From: Cytobacillus sp. NJ13
GTDB lineage: Bacteria > Bacillota > Bacilli > Bacillales > Cytobacillaceae
Length of the DNA: 64,000 bases
NCBI GenBank assembly: GCA_030348385.1
Contig: JAUCFP010000006.1
Span: 2,724,501-2,788,500, forward strand
Direction of reading: 5' to 3'
The notes under the pieces were generated by a model, which was not told the DNA's origin, ran no database searches, and saw nothing but the letters and a program-made list of their open reading frames with translations. Position 1 is the first letter of the stretch. Each line of letters opens with the position of its first letter. The translations under genes were made by a program, and so were the position numbers. Shown piece after piece: positions 54,141 to 62,710 of this stretch.

Positions 54141-55415
54141 ATGAAGTTTAAAATGCAGGACAAACAAAATCAACTAATCGAAAGAATTTCTGCCAAGCAT
54201 CTTGTAATTGGAGTAGATATTGCCCAACAATTCCATGTAGCCAGGGCTGTCAATTTTCGTGGAATTGTTCTAGGAGATCCAATCACTTTTCAAAACGACG
54301 AAGACGGTTTCTCGACCCTATTAAACTGGATTAATAATATTAAAAGATTACATAAATTGGAGGTATCCATTATCGGAATGGAACCTACAGGCCATTATTG
54401 GATTAACCTTTCAAAATGGCTGATAAAGCGAAATATTGAGGTAGTAACAGTTAATCCACATTTGGTTAAAAGGAATAAAGAAAATCGTGATAATACGCAA
54501 TCAAAGAGTGATAAGAAAGATGCCCTGGTCATAGCCGATATGGTGAAGAATGGTTACTACTCCTATGTGAGACATGCTTCTGAACCTTTTGAAAAACTTA
54601 GGGTTCTCATGTCTAACCGGGATGTTGTTGTTAAAAGGCTTGTAAGCTCTATTAATCAATTAAATCGCTGGGTGGACATTGTTTTTCCCGAACTCAGGCA
54701 AGTCTTTAAAGACATTACCGCAAAAGGGGCAATCGCCACACTACGGCTTTTTCCAACTCCGATGGAACTGAGTTCCATGAAGCCAGATAAGATCGTTGCC
54801 GGTTGGAAATCACTCATGAAAAGGCAGCCAGGGTTAAAGAAAGCCTATTTACTTCTCAATGTAGCCAGGAAATCTGTCGGTACACGGCAAGCCATAGGGG
54901 CCTATAAATTTCATCTGGAACAATTACTCGAAGAGTATGACCTTGCGGTTCTACAACTAAACAGAGTCGAGCTGACAATCAAGAAGGAACTTCTTAAAAT
55001 CCCTTTCGCCGATAAACTGCTTAAAATCAAGGGAATTAGTGATATTTCTTTAGCCGGTATTTTAGGTGAAGCAGGAGATTTAAGTGGGTTTTCGCACGGT
55101 AATTCTTTACTCCGCCACGCTGGGCTCCATCTCTCTGAAGCTAGTTCTGGGAAATGGAAAGGACAAATTGTCTTATCAAAACGCGGAAGGTCAAGACTCA
55201 GGCGTTTCCTTTACCTGGCCACTATCAGCCTGGTGGTAAACAACGCTGAGTTTAAGGCTATCCACTCCAATAATGTGAAGGTTAAGAAAATGAAAAAGAT
55301 GAAATCAATAATGAAACTGGTTGGTAAATTGGCCAGGATTTTTGTAGGAATAGCACGCAATAACGAACCGTATTGTCCAGAAAAAGTTCAACCCCTAACA
55401 GATTTGGCAGCTTAG
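54141..55415 (+). CDS. IS110-family transposase (DEDD recombinase)
   Basis: 424 aa. The N-terminal RuvC-like domain has the DEDD residues in VIGVDIAQQFH, GMEPTGHYW and KSDKKDALVIADM. The C-terminal Tnp20 domain has LLKIKGISDISLAGILGEAG and HAGLHLSEASSGKWKGQIVLSKRG, with the catalytic serine in the SSG stretch. The ATG with TAGGAGG ten bases upstream is used; 54093 has no site. IS110 enzymes insert DNA guided by a structured bridge RNA encoded in the element. Confidence 0.93.
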   Translation: MKFKMQDKQNQLIERISAKHLVIGVDIAQQFHVARAVNFRGIVLGDPITFQNDEDGFSTLLNWINNIKRLHKLEVSIIGMEPTGHYWINLSKWLIKRNIEVVTVNPHLVKRNKENRDNTQSKSDKKDALVIADMVKNGYYSYVRHASEPFEKLRVLMSNRDVVVKRLVSSINQLNRWVDIVFPELRQVFKDITAKGAIATLRLFPTPMELSSMKPDKIVAGWKSLMKRQPGLKKAYLLLNVARKSVGTRQAIGAYKFHLEQLLEEYDLAVLQLNRVELTIKKELLKIPFADKLLKIKGISDISLAGILGEAGDLSGFSHGNSLLRHAGLHLSEASSGKWKGQIVLSKRGRSRLRRFLYLATISLVVNNAEFKAIHSNNVKVKKMKKMKSIMKLVGKLARIFVGIARNNEPYCPEKVQPLTDLAA

Positions 55416-55504
55416 TTTAAACATATTTTTCCGAAGAGAAATTAGATCGAGTGTTGGCTTATTCGTAGGATTTCAAATATGTACGGAGTACCAGGTTACT
55501 TAAA

Positions 55505-55660
55505 CAAAAGGGCACTGACCCATTCCGTTAGCTAGACTGGCCTCCACCCCTTGGATAGGCATGACGAAGGAATGAGAGGGCGATTGACCCGTTGAGACAT
55601 GGGAGGGAAAGCCTCCAGGGGCGGCGTGGAGAAGTACATGATATGGTAAAATATGGAGTA
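55505..55660 (+). ncRNA. Candidate IS110 bridge RNA region
   Basis: Directly 3' of the transposase is a GC-rich block unlike its surroundings, with several possible stems: CTCCACCCC with GGGGCGGCGTGGAG, CCATTCC with GGAATG, CTCC with GGAG. It contains CCCATTCCGTTAGCTAGACT and CATGGGAG, which recur in the R2 elements. In IS110-family elements the noncoding end encodes the bridge RNA. Assignment here is by position and pairing only; strand and limits are uncertain. Confidence 0.45.
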
Positions 55661-55829
55661 TAACCCTACTCCTCTATTTAACTATGCCTTCACGTAGCCA
55701 AATGTCCAGAATCTACTCCTTACATTAAATTAAATGTAATCCTAGGTGGATGAAATCCTGCGAATAAGCGAGCATTCGGAAGATAATCGTATTAAACTGA
55801 GGGAGTTTAAGTGCATTACTTCACAATCA

Positions 55830-56093
55830 TTAAATAAAAAGAGCTGTCACAATGACAATTTTAGTAATACTATTGGATCTGAATAATTCATTCATGGTAT
55901 GAATAGCATCCCCCGCTTCACACCTTGCTACTTTTTTGGAATCAGCTTTAAGCCTGTAAATACGTCTTTTTCCATCAGGCGTTCGTATCTCCATGCGGAA
56001 ATAGCGACTACAATCCTCATTTCCAAATACCTTTTGATTAATAGGGTCCATTCGTGTTTCACCTTTTTCAAGCATTCTCACTAATGTAGCCAT
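55830..56093 (-). CDS. Small protein of unknown function
   Basis: 87 aa from an ATG eight bases after AAAGGG. Charged and soluble: EDCSRYFRMEIRTPDGKRRIYRLKADSKKVARCE, followed by a helix and a hydrophobic end ITKIVIVTALFI. A compact mixed fold seems likely. It follows another small frame (56125-56301) on the same strand. Not recognised. Confidence 0.55.
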   Translation of the reverse strand: MATLVRMLEKGETRMDPINQKVFGNEDCSRYFRMEIRTPDGKRRIYRLKADSKKVARCEAGDAIHTMNELFRSNSITKIVIVTALFI

Positions 56094-56124
56094 TTTCAAC
56101 ACCCTTTCCCAAACACTTTTTTGC

Positions 56125-56301
56125 TTATGCTAGGGCTATAGCGATTGAGTTTCTAAGAAGATGATTTTCAGTATCAAGAAGATGATATTCTAGGATGTCT
56201 ACCGCTTCTTCAATCTTATTTTCTCCAATTTCCTTGACCAATTTAATTGCCTCTTTGAGCTCGTTTTTAATTATATTTCTTTCTAGATTATTTAGTATCA
56301 T
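56125..56301 (-). CDS. Small helical protein of 58 aa, unknown function
   Basis: The frame reads MILNNLERNIIKNELKEAIK and continues as an almost purely helical, amphipathic sequence to LRNSIAIALA. AAGAAG precedes the ATG at modest strength. It ends 31 bases before the next small gene, so the two may be co-transcribed. Protein-like composition is the main support. Confidence 0.45.
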   Translation of the reverse strand: MILNNLERNIIKNELKEAIKLVKEIGENKIEEAVDILEYHLLDTENHLLRNSIAIALA

Positions 56302-56545
56302 TAGATTTCTTCTTTATTTACCCTTCAATTACTGAAATTTACCAAAAATGTTCTATTTCCTTCCCCCACTAAACTGCCATTGAATGCATAGTACCTTTGT
56401 ACTGCGCAGTAAATGATCCTGTTTAAAATGAGAGTTCTTGTTCAACTAAAATCCGTTACTTTAATAGTCTTCTCTAAACTAAATTTATATTTATTTGCAA
56501 TGATAAAATAATTTAAGTACAGATTATTAAGAGAATATATAAAAA

Positions 56546-57202
56546 TCAATCAGCGCTGATTCTCCTACCTTCTGACCAAAGAACATATCCCAACCAAATA
56601 AGGGCTAATCCCATCGGTACTGCCAATATCCTATCGAATGGATGGGGAATTACAGCGGCAGCAAAGGTAACCACGGCCGCGAAGGAAAGTAAAGCACCTG
56701 CCATGCGTGGAAAGATTCTCGCACGAAAGGTTGCGATTCCAAACAGGAGTCCACCAAGAGCATACAGAATCGCCGCAATCGGTGCTAATAATGGGAAAAT
56801 ACCAAGATTCACTTTGCTTGTGGTTCCACCAAAGATCCCTACTATTCCCTCTACAAACTTCGGAGCTTCGGTTGTAAGCAATGGTAAAACAAAAGCCTCG
56901 TTAAAGCTAAAAATCATAGAAATTAACCAAAATAGACTAAATAAAATAAAACCAATCAGCCCAGTCAAGCCAGCTTCCACCACTTGTCTTGTATAGATTC
57001 CTGTAATTCCTATCAGACTGAATAGAGACATAATACTGGTAGTGCATGCAATGACAACCCATAAGCTTGTGCTAACTGAAGATATATGATCCTCTGGGTG
57101 AATAAACTGTATACATATATATAAAATCCCTGCCAATATTGCCAAAAGACCTACCCATCGCATTAAACTCTTTCCCATAATTCTTCGTTTTTTATTACTC
57201 AT
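56546..57202 (-). CDS. Integral membrane protein of unknown function
   Basis: 218 aa with six hydrophobic helices in three pairs. A conserved-looking IQFIHPEDH loop follows the first and VIPHPFDRILAVPMGLALIWLGY closes the protein. GGAGGG precedes the ATG. Such proteins often accompany regulators; the divergent neighbour is an AraC-type activator 129 bp away. No catalytic motif is seen. Confidence 0.7.
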   Translation of the reverse strand: MSNKKRRIMGKSLMRWVGLLAILAGILYICIQFIHPEDHISSVSTSLWVVIACTTSIMSLFSLIGITGIYTRQVVEAGLTGLIGFILFSLFWLISMIFSFNEAFVLPLLTTEAPKFVEGIVGIFGGTTSKVNLGIFPLLAPIAAILYALGGLLFGIATFRARIFPRMAGALLSFAAVVTFAAAVIPHPFDRILAVPMGLALIWLGYVLWSEGRRISAD

Positions 57203-57331
57203 GTGATTCCCTCCAATTTTTTTCTCCTAAAGTAAATACAAATTTTATAAACGACCCTAGTTATTGAAGAATCAAACGTCTTATAGTAAATTAGGTATAA
57301 TTAATTAAAATTTCTGAAATCAGGTGGTTGA

Positions 57332-58201
57332 ATGGAACACTATGAGGTAATTGAAAAATCCTTATTGTATATCGAAAATAATTTGCAACAGCCATTAACA
57401 TTGGAGTCTGTTTCAAATTCCTTCAATATATCTAAGTACTATTTTCATAGACTTTTCTCTGCAATAATGGGCTGTTCATTAAACCAATACACTTTATCAA
57501 GAAGATTAAATGCATCTGTTCAATACATTCAAAATGAAAACTTATCATTAACAGAAATAGCGTATCAACTAAACTTTGGAACTCCATCGTCCTTCGCCCG
57601 CGCCTTTAAAAGCCAATATGGTATTGCGCCGAGCTCTTTACGAAAGAATGGAACGACCATAGCTCTAGAAGACATTCCACCAGTAATTAAAAGACCAATT
57701 AAGAACATTAATGGAGATATCGTTGCCGACTTTACACTCACAAATTTCAAAACTACTCAAATAAGTGGGATAGCATTTGAAGTTGACTTAGCCAGAAGTG
57801 ATTTTAAAGAAAAGATTCGAGCCTATTCGAGAATGCTCGTAAACTGCATTGATGAAACAATCAGTAGTTCCTGTTATGTCATCTACTCCAATTGCCAGCC
57901 AAACTCGACTAAGTTCAAGGCACTAGTCGGGATTCCACAAACTCTAAATATCAATAAACCAAATTTTTTCACAGTAGAAGTTCAACAATTCTTTAGTGCG
58001 AAGTTTAAATACAATGGTGATCTACTGGATATTGGAGAAGTCTTTATTACTGACTTCGCAAGGTTTTTAAAGATTTCAAAACAAGAAACTGAGGAATCCG
58101 ATATTGAACTTATTCATGTGTTTGATGATATTCATAACCTTGATACCTCCTATCATATATTCGTGCCAATCAAAAAACTCTCCAGTGACGACGTTGATTA
58201 G
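57332..58201 (+). CDS. AraC-family regulator with GyrI-like effector-binding domain
   Basis: 289 aa. The DNA-binding domain is N-terminal (~8-105: LTLESVSNSFNISKYYFHRLF, then LTEIAYQLNFGTPSSFARAFK). It is followed by a ~170-residue GyrI/Rob-type small-molecule binding domain. This order is that of Rob/BmrR-like multidrug-responsive activators. It is divergent from a six-helix membrane protein gene, a plausible target. Confidence 0.85.
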   Translation: MEHYEVIEKSLLYIENNLQQPLTLESVSNSFNISKYYFHRLFSAIMGCSLNQYTLSRRLNASVQYIQNENLSLTEIAYQLNFGTPSSFARAFKSQYGIAPSSLRKNGTTIALEDIPPVIKRPIKNINGDIVADFTLTNFKTTQISGIAFEVDLARSDFKEKIRAYSRMLVNCIDETISSSCYVIYSNCQPNSTKFKALVGIPQTLNINKPNFFTVEVQQFFSAKFKYNGDLLDIGEVFITDFARFLKISKQETEESDIELIHVFDDIHNLDTSYHIFVPIKKLSSDDVD

Positions 58202-58474
58202 TGTCTTACTACCTATATATGTTAATAAACTTGTTATTCTAATAAGAAGGATACCATCACAAATGTAAAGAAACTTTCCAAATCTTGCTGTAAATCGTAA
58301 ACAAGCTAGTTTTTTTGTAACGCAAAAAAGATGCCTTCCGTTATTAATTTGGAAAAGCACCAATTTGAAGTAATTTAACACAGAAAACATTCCAATTATC
58401 AAAGGTTTTTCTTACCAAGAACTATTTACTGCACAGAATGTGTCTACTACCCATCTACGACTTGCTTATTAAAC

Positions 58475-58556
58475 ATTACTGCCCCGTTTAGTCATTAATA
58501 AAAAAGAGCTGCCGATCCCCTGGGATCTTCAACTCACTAACTTTCCCGTTATTGAA
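58475..58556. repeat. R1 element in a 400-base intergenic space
   Basis: ACTGCCCCGTTTAGTCATTAAT, AAAAAAGAGC, a GATCCCCTGGGATC hairpin and CTCACTAACTTTCCCGTTATTG. The rest of 58202-58601 shows no gene. Confidence 0.55.
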
Positions 58557-58601
58557 CAATGAACGGGCGATGTATAATACATCGCCTCCTCATTAAATTA
58601 T

Positions 58602-59021
58602 CTATTTGGAAATAAGATATTTTTCTTTGAAGATCAGACTTAGTTCACTCCATACATCAAATTTATTACCATCTAAGTCATAAAAAACAAAATTTCTTCC
58701 CATGTGTCCCCTGTTTTCAATCTCTCCAACTCTAATTTCACTTTGCCTAAAGTCTTTATGAATTGCTTCTAAGGCATTTAATCCATTAACTTCGAATGTT
58801 AACGAACAACGCTCATTACCATAAATATCAAAGAAATTGGAGCTTTGATTTTCATTAGATTTCACAAGAAAAATACTTTGATTGGCAAAGTTTAAAATAG
58901 CTTTGTCTTGATCTTTGTAGCTTAACTCTGCACCTAATTTATTTACATACCAATCAGAAGAAAGATCTACATTTGTTACTGGTATATATGTTGTGCCTAC
59001 CCTTAAAAATTACTCGCCCAT
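58602..59021 (-). pseudogene. VOC-family (glyoxalase-like) gene with a stop at codon 4
   Basis: A perfect AAAGGAGA site precedes ATG GGC GAG TAA at 59021. After the TAA the same frame continues without interruption as LRVGTTYIPVTNVDLSSDWYV through FDVWSELSLIFKEKY, a complete ~135-aa VOC domain. The nonsense codon directly after the start makes it non-functional as read. A single base change (for example from AAA or CAA) would restore it. Confidence 0.7.
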
Positions 59022-59132
59022 TTTTTATCTCCTTTCACATTACCAAAATATTCTAAATTAATTTATCCAACAAAAAACCCTTACTTCCTGCATCAATTAA
59101 GGATTTTATACTTACTTATGCAACTATAATTG

Positions 59133-59203
59133 AACAAATCTGCCCCGTTACTTGAATAAGAAATAGCGATCCTTCGTTGTTGAAGCATCGCACCCGAACG
59201 TTT
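59133..59203. repeat. R1 element
   Basis: CTGCCCCGTTACTTGAATAAG, AAATAGCGATCC, a hairpin GCGATCCTTCGTTGTTGAAGCATCGC and CACCCGAACG. Confidence 0.55.
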
Positions 59204-59257
59204 AAGAAGAAATTTTTAAAGTTGGAGGTCTAAATCATTTAAAGTCCCATTCAATAT

Positions 59258-59695
59258 TTATCTGATTTTCTCCGCCAACTCTAAAATAATTCCCTCTGGA
59301 CCACGAACGTAGCATAACTTATAACTTTCTTCATATTGCTGTATCTCACTAAAGATTTCCGTGCCTTTCTTTTTCAATTTTGCAACAATAGCCTCAATAT
59401 CTTCAACAGCAAAGCAAATATGTCGGATACCCAGCGTATTTGCCAAAGGTTGCTGAATATCTTTTTCATCTGATGGCGTATAAAATTTGACTAGCTCTAT
59501 CCATGCCTGACCATCTGGCATCCCCAATCCCACACATGCCGTTTTAACATCATTAAGCCCAACTATTCTGTCCAACTGTTCTCCATCCAATTCCCATTCC
59601 GCTTGCACTTCAAGTCCTAAATCAAGAAAAAACGCTTTAGCCTCTGAAAGATCATTTACGTTTATACTCACATGATCTATTCTATTGATCCTCAT
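59258..59695 (-). CDS. VOC-family protein (glyoxalase/bleomycin resistance fold)
   Basis: 145 aa with two beta-alpha-beta3 modules. INRIDHVSINVNDLSEAKAFF gives the first metal-site His and LELAEKIR at the end gives the Glu; GIRHICFAVEDIEAIVAKLKKKG opens the second module. AGGAGGT is eight bases before the ATG. Possible activities range from lactoylglutathione lyase to dioxygenase or resistance protein. An unrelated, broken VOC gene lies just to its left. Confidence 0.85.
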   Translation of the reverse strand: MRINRIDHVSINVNDLSEAKAFFLDLGLEVQAEWELDGEQLDRIVGLNDVKTACVGLGMPDGQAWIELVKFYTPSDEKDIQQPLANTLGIRHICFAVEDIEAIVAKLKKKGTEIFSEIQQYEESYKLCYVRGPEGIILELAEKIR

Positions 59696-59797
59696 ATTTT
59701 CATACCTCCTATGTTCCTGTTATTTTCAATACTTGTATTCGTGTTAGGTTTGTTTGGAATTCTAATTCGCTTAAAACAGAAAATATCCTTCTTCAAC

Positions 59798-59826
59798 AAA
59801 CCTGCCCCGTATGTTCAACAAGCATC
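59798..59826. repeat. Partial R1 element
   Basis: AACAAACCTGCCCCGTATGTTC is the left end of an R1 copy; no hairpin or right end follows. Confidence 0.45.
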
Positions 59827-59954
59827 TCCTAAAAAGTTAATTAATTTAAAGACAATTTTATAATTGGTTTTCTAAAATATTTTCTCCAAAGCCGTATAAT
59901 TCTTTAATACACAATCGTCTATTTAGTATATTGACAGTAGGAGGAATCTTTTTC

Positions 59955-60893
59955 ATGAAACCAATTGATAACATTACCAAGGATATTGTTGATGAAACCA
60001 GGAAGGTAAGAGGTGAATTTTTTGAAATAATCTCTGATCATTCAACCGATTTATGGAATTATTGTAAATATATCACCGGTTCCCCTTGGGATGGTGAAGA
60101 TCTATATCAAGAATCAATTATAAAAGCGTTTGGGCTTCTCCCTCAACGGTGGAGTGAAATAACTGACAAAAAACATTACTTATTTAGGGTTGCAACAAAC
60201 ACTTGGATTGACCTGTGCAGAAAGCTAAAGAGGGAAGTAAGATTATTAGAAGAAATATCTGAACCTATCGAAGATTTCTCTAGTCCTCTATTATTAGAAG
60301 AAATTCTATTATCTTTGGATTCTATATTGACACCTAAACAACTTGCGGCATTTCTTTTACTAAATATTTTTCAGTTTAGTGCTGAAGAAGTAGCCGGCAT
60401 CGTACAAAGCACTCCGGGAGGGGTCTATTCTTCAGTACAGCGAGCGAGAAGAAAAATAGCTTCTTTTGATTTTACTCAATCAAAATCTGGTTTGAATAGC
60501 CGAGAAAAAAATGTAACCATTCAATCATACTTAAAAGCATTTAATAATGGAGATTTGAACGGTATGTTAGCACTATTTAGTGTTCAAGCACAGAATGAAG
60601 CCTATTTGGGTTTCCAGGAATTCTCTAAAGATGAGATGATTAAAGGCTCTCTGCGGTTTGGTCTACCCGGTCATAGAGCTCAAGAAATTATACTTTGGGA
60701 TAAACCAGTTATTATTGTATTTGCTGATGGCGATCATGGACCAGAAATTCACGATATTCAAGTACAAGAGATTGAAAATGGAAAAATAGTAAATCATAAA
60801 AGTTATTTCTTTAGAAAAGAATTTATTTTGGCTGCTGCTAAAGAGCTTGGAGTAAACGCTCAGTTAAAAAAGCCACCGGTGGATTGGACCTAA
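59955..60893 (+). CDS. ECF-type sigma factor with C-terminal SnoaL-like domain (SigJ-like)
   Basis: 312 aa. Region 2 (WDGEDLYQESIIKAFGLLPQRW, then FRVATNTWIDLCRK) and region 4 (FQFSAEEVAGIVQSTPGGVYSSVQRARRKI) are followed by a ~120-residue NTF2/SnoaL-like domain (FNNGDLNGMLALFSVQAQ onward). Fusion to such a domain is typical of SigJ/ECF41-type factors, where it replaces a separate anti-sigma. The ATG has GGAGG ten bases upstream. No partner gene adjoins. Confidence 0.82.
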   Translation: MKPIDNITKDIVDETRKVRGEFFEIISDHSTDLWNYCKYITGSPWDGEDLYQESIIKAFGLLPQRWSEITDKKHYLFRVATNTWIDLCRKLKREVRLLEEISEPIEDFSSPLLLEEILLSLDSILTPKQLAAFLLLNIFQFSAEEVAGIVQSTPGGVYSSVQRARRKIASFDFTQSKSGLNSREKNVTIQSYLKAFNNGDLNGMLALFSVQAQNEAYLGFQEFSKDEMIKGSLRFGLPGHRAQEIILWDKPVIIVFADGDHGPEIHDIQVQEIENGKIVNHKSYFFRKEFILAAAKELGVNAQLKKPPVDWT

Positions 60894-61044
60894 GCATTAA
60901 GGGGTGACATTTGTTACCCCTTGTTTCATCATTAAAAATAAATGCTGCGTTACTATTAATCCTTTGTTAATACCTTCATCAACTAAACTGCCCCTTTAGT
61001 TTAAGGCTCTGTTAAACTTTAGTGTTGATAATTAGTTAAAATTT

Positions 61045-61074
61045 AAGGAAACCCACGTTTTGATGGGTTTCCCA
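61045..61074 (-). terminator. Terminator of the passenger lipoprotein gene
   Basis: GGAAACCCA/TGGGTTTCC stem with an 8-base loop, followed on the minus strand by TTAAATTTT. It is inside the IS element. Confidence 0.65.
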
Positions 61075-61106
61075 TTCGTATTGAAATTAACAAGATTATA
61101 TTGTTT

Positions 61107-61448
61107 TTAGTTATTGGTAAAACCTTTCCCAACAACCGTTTTCTTATCTAAATCAACGAAAACAGTAAGTTTTCCCGAAGAATCTGTCTCTGTATTGTTA
61201 AAAGTAACTGAATAAACTTCGCCTTTGTCATAGTCTATATCAATCAAAGGCTTGTTCTCGCTATTAACAATTACTTTCTCAACAACTGAATCTTTTGGAC
61301 TTACTGGAATTAAATCTTTTTCTTCGTTCGTAAGACTATTGAACGCTACCATCTCGATTGGTAAATCATTTTTAGAATCAAATAAATTACAACCAGTCAA
61401 AATTATTGTTAATAAAAGCAGTATTGATATAGAAGCCAACCTGTTCAA
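61107..61448 (-). CDS. Passenger lipoprotein of unknown function inside the IS1595-like element
   Basis: 113 aa from the TTG at 61448 (TGAGG eight bases upstream), giving the textbook lipoprotein signal MNRLASISILLLLTIILTGC. An ATG at 61463 is possible but has no site. The mature part is small and beta-rich: DSVVEKVIVNSENKPLIDIDYD, then VYSVTFNNTETDSSGKLTVFVD. It lies between the left inverted repeat and the transposase, reading the same way, with its own terminator. Not recognised; it moves with the element. Confidence 0.7.
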   Translation of the reverse strand: MNRLASISILLLLTIILTGCNLFDSKNDLPIEMVAFNSLTNEEKDLIPVSPKDSVVEKVIVNSENKPLIDIDYDKGEVYSVTFNNTETDSSGKLTVFVDLDKKTVVGKGFTNN

Positions 61449-61529
61449 ATTATCCATCCTCATTATTTAGTAGACGATTTCATTGGAGAAATTTCGTTAT
61501 TATAGTGTTTAATTTGATGAAAAGTAAAA

Positions 61530-62563
61530 TTAAGCATTAAACTTCGACAAACGTAAGCTGTCATATGTGTCTGTCATTTCAAATATAAATGACGTTAATA
61601 ACAATTCTTTTATATTGTGCTTGGTGCTTTCGTTACTACGGCTATCTACAAACAAGAACCACGCAAGGTAATTGTTGAGATATTTTGTGGCTACACCTTT
61701 AAAGCGGTCTATCCATTGTTTCATACGAGAATGTAGACCATTGACATTTTGGATGTGATATAAGCCTTTTATAACGTGTTTGCCATCATTAGATTTAATG
61801 CGATAGTGTTCTATACCTTTTTCTTTTGCATAGGTTTTGCAGGCTCTCCAAGCATCCGTAACAAGGACATTATCAGTTGTCAGTTTAGAGCCAATCATAT
61901 TATCAACTTTAGTTTTCACAACACGCCCCATACAAGCTACCTTTGATACAGTAGCTTTTGTACGGTCTCTGGCAACAAGGACACAAACTTGTTCGTGACT
62001 AATACCTCTGTGTTTAGACTTCCCGCCACGCTTACGAGGTTTACGGTCAGAAATGCCACGTTTTCCTTTTTCAGAGTATAGGAAATAGGTCTCGTCAACT
62101 TCAACGATACCTTCAAATTGTTCAAAATCTATTTGTTTTAATGCATTTAACAATTTGTGTCTCCAATAAAAAAGCGTAACCCAAGTAACCCCTACGATTT
62201 CGGAAGATTTTCGCAGAGAATAGCCTTTGAACATACAATCAACAAATGTAATCCATTCGTTACCTTTTCGAGTACGATAAAGAACAGTATTTGTAGTGTC
62301 AGTAAATGTCTTGTTGCAATACTTACAGCGATAACGTTGGCGACCATTGTAATTTCCAAACCTTACAACGTGTTCGGAGGCACAATGAGGGCATTCAAAC
62401 CCTTCCTTGGATCGAGTTCTCGCATTTCATTGATTAAACGACCACCGACAGAAGAAGAAGGTTGAACGTAGCGTTGAATCCATTGAAACACTCGTTCTTT
62501 GTCTGTATGTGACAATTTATCAATATGTTTTAACAGATTGTTAAACGCTTTGCTCAACTTCAT
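61530..62563 (-). pseudogene. IS1595-family transposase with a one-base frameshift
   Basis: The first part (MKLSKAFNNLLKHIDKL onward to ELDPRKG) and the second (GFECPHCASEHVVRFGNYNG, zinc ribbon, then the DDE core) are in different frames. The break lies at 62399-62404, where one G is missing (AAGGGTTTG for AAGGGGTTTG). Catalytic residues are in VDETYF, VTDAWRAC and the late KYLNNYLAWF (DDN-type third residue). The joined protein is 344 aa, normal for the family. It is either inactivated or uses -1 frameshifting; the former is more likely since the family is usually single-frame. Confidence 0.8.
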
Positions 62564-62647
62564 AACCTCCCGAATGTGTGTTCTTAAAAATATTATTTTA
62601 AGAAATCGGGTAGGTACCAAATATCAACATTTACCTTTAACAGAGCC

Positions 62648-62706
62648 TAGTTTAAAAGAAAAAAGCTGCCTGTTTAACAGCTGACCTAGAACACAAGCAC
62701 CCGTCA
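62648..62706. repeat. Right part of the R1 element split by the IS1595-like insertion
   Basis: TAGTTTAAAAGAAAAAAGC, a GCTGCCTGTTTAACAGC hairpin and AAGCACCCGTCACTG continue the R1 copy whose left part, CTAAACTGCCCCTTTAG, is at 60984-61000. Confidence 0.7.
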
Positions 62707-62710
62707 CTGA

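Larger units (their letters stand above)
54036..55665 (+). mobile_element. IS110-family insertion sequence
   Basis: The left boundary is set by the R1 end motif CCCCCGTTAG; the right one is approximate, just before R1-like sequence near 55672. It contains an intact DEDD transposase gene and a ~250-base GC-richer 3' region with strong pairing potential. No inverted terminal repeats or target duplication are evident, as expected for this family. Confidence 0.65.
61005..62647. mobile_element. IS1595-like element with passenger gene
   Basis: The ends GGCTCTGTTAAA (61005) and TTTAACAGAGCC (62636-62647) are perfect 12-bp inverted repeats, with GTTGATA conserved further in on both sides. The 8-bp sequence TAGTTTAA occurs directly outside both ends (60997-61004, 62648-62655), a clean target duplication. 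The element is 1643 bp and holds a transposase gene plus a lipoprotein gene. It interrupts an R1 copy. Confidence 0.9.

Noticed and set aside
59672..59863. Plus-strand frame with a hydrophobic stretch over the VOC gene start
   Set aside because: It lies over the ribosome site and start of the minus-strand VOC gene and runs into an R1 repeat; no site of its own.
61530..62563. Programmed -1 frameshifting in the transposase
   Set aside because: The family is normally read in one frame, and the break matches a one-base loss in a G-run like other breaks in this window; kept only as a minor alternative.
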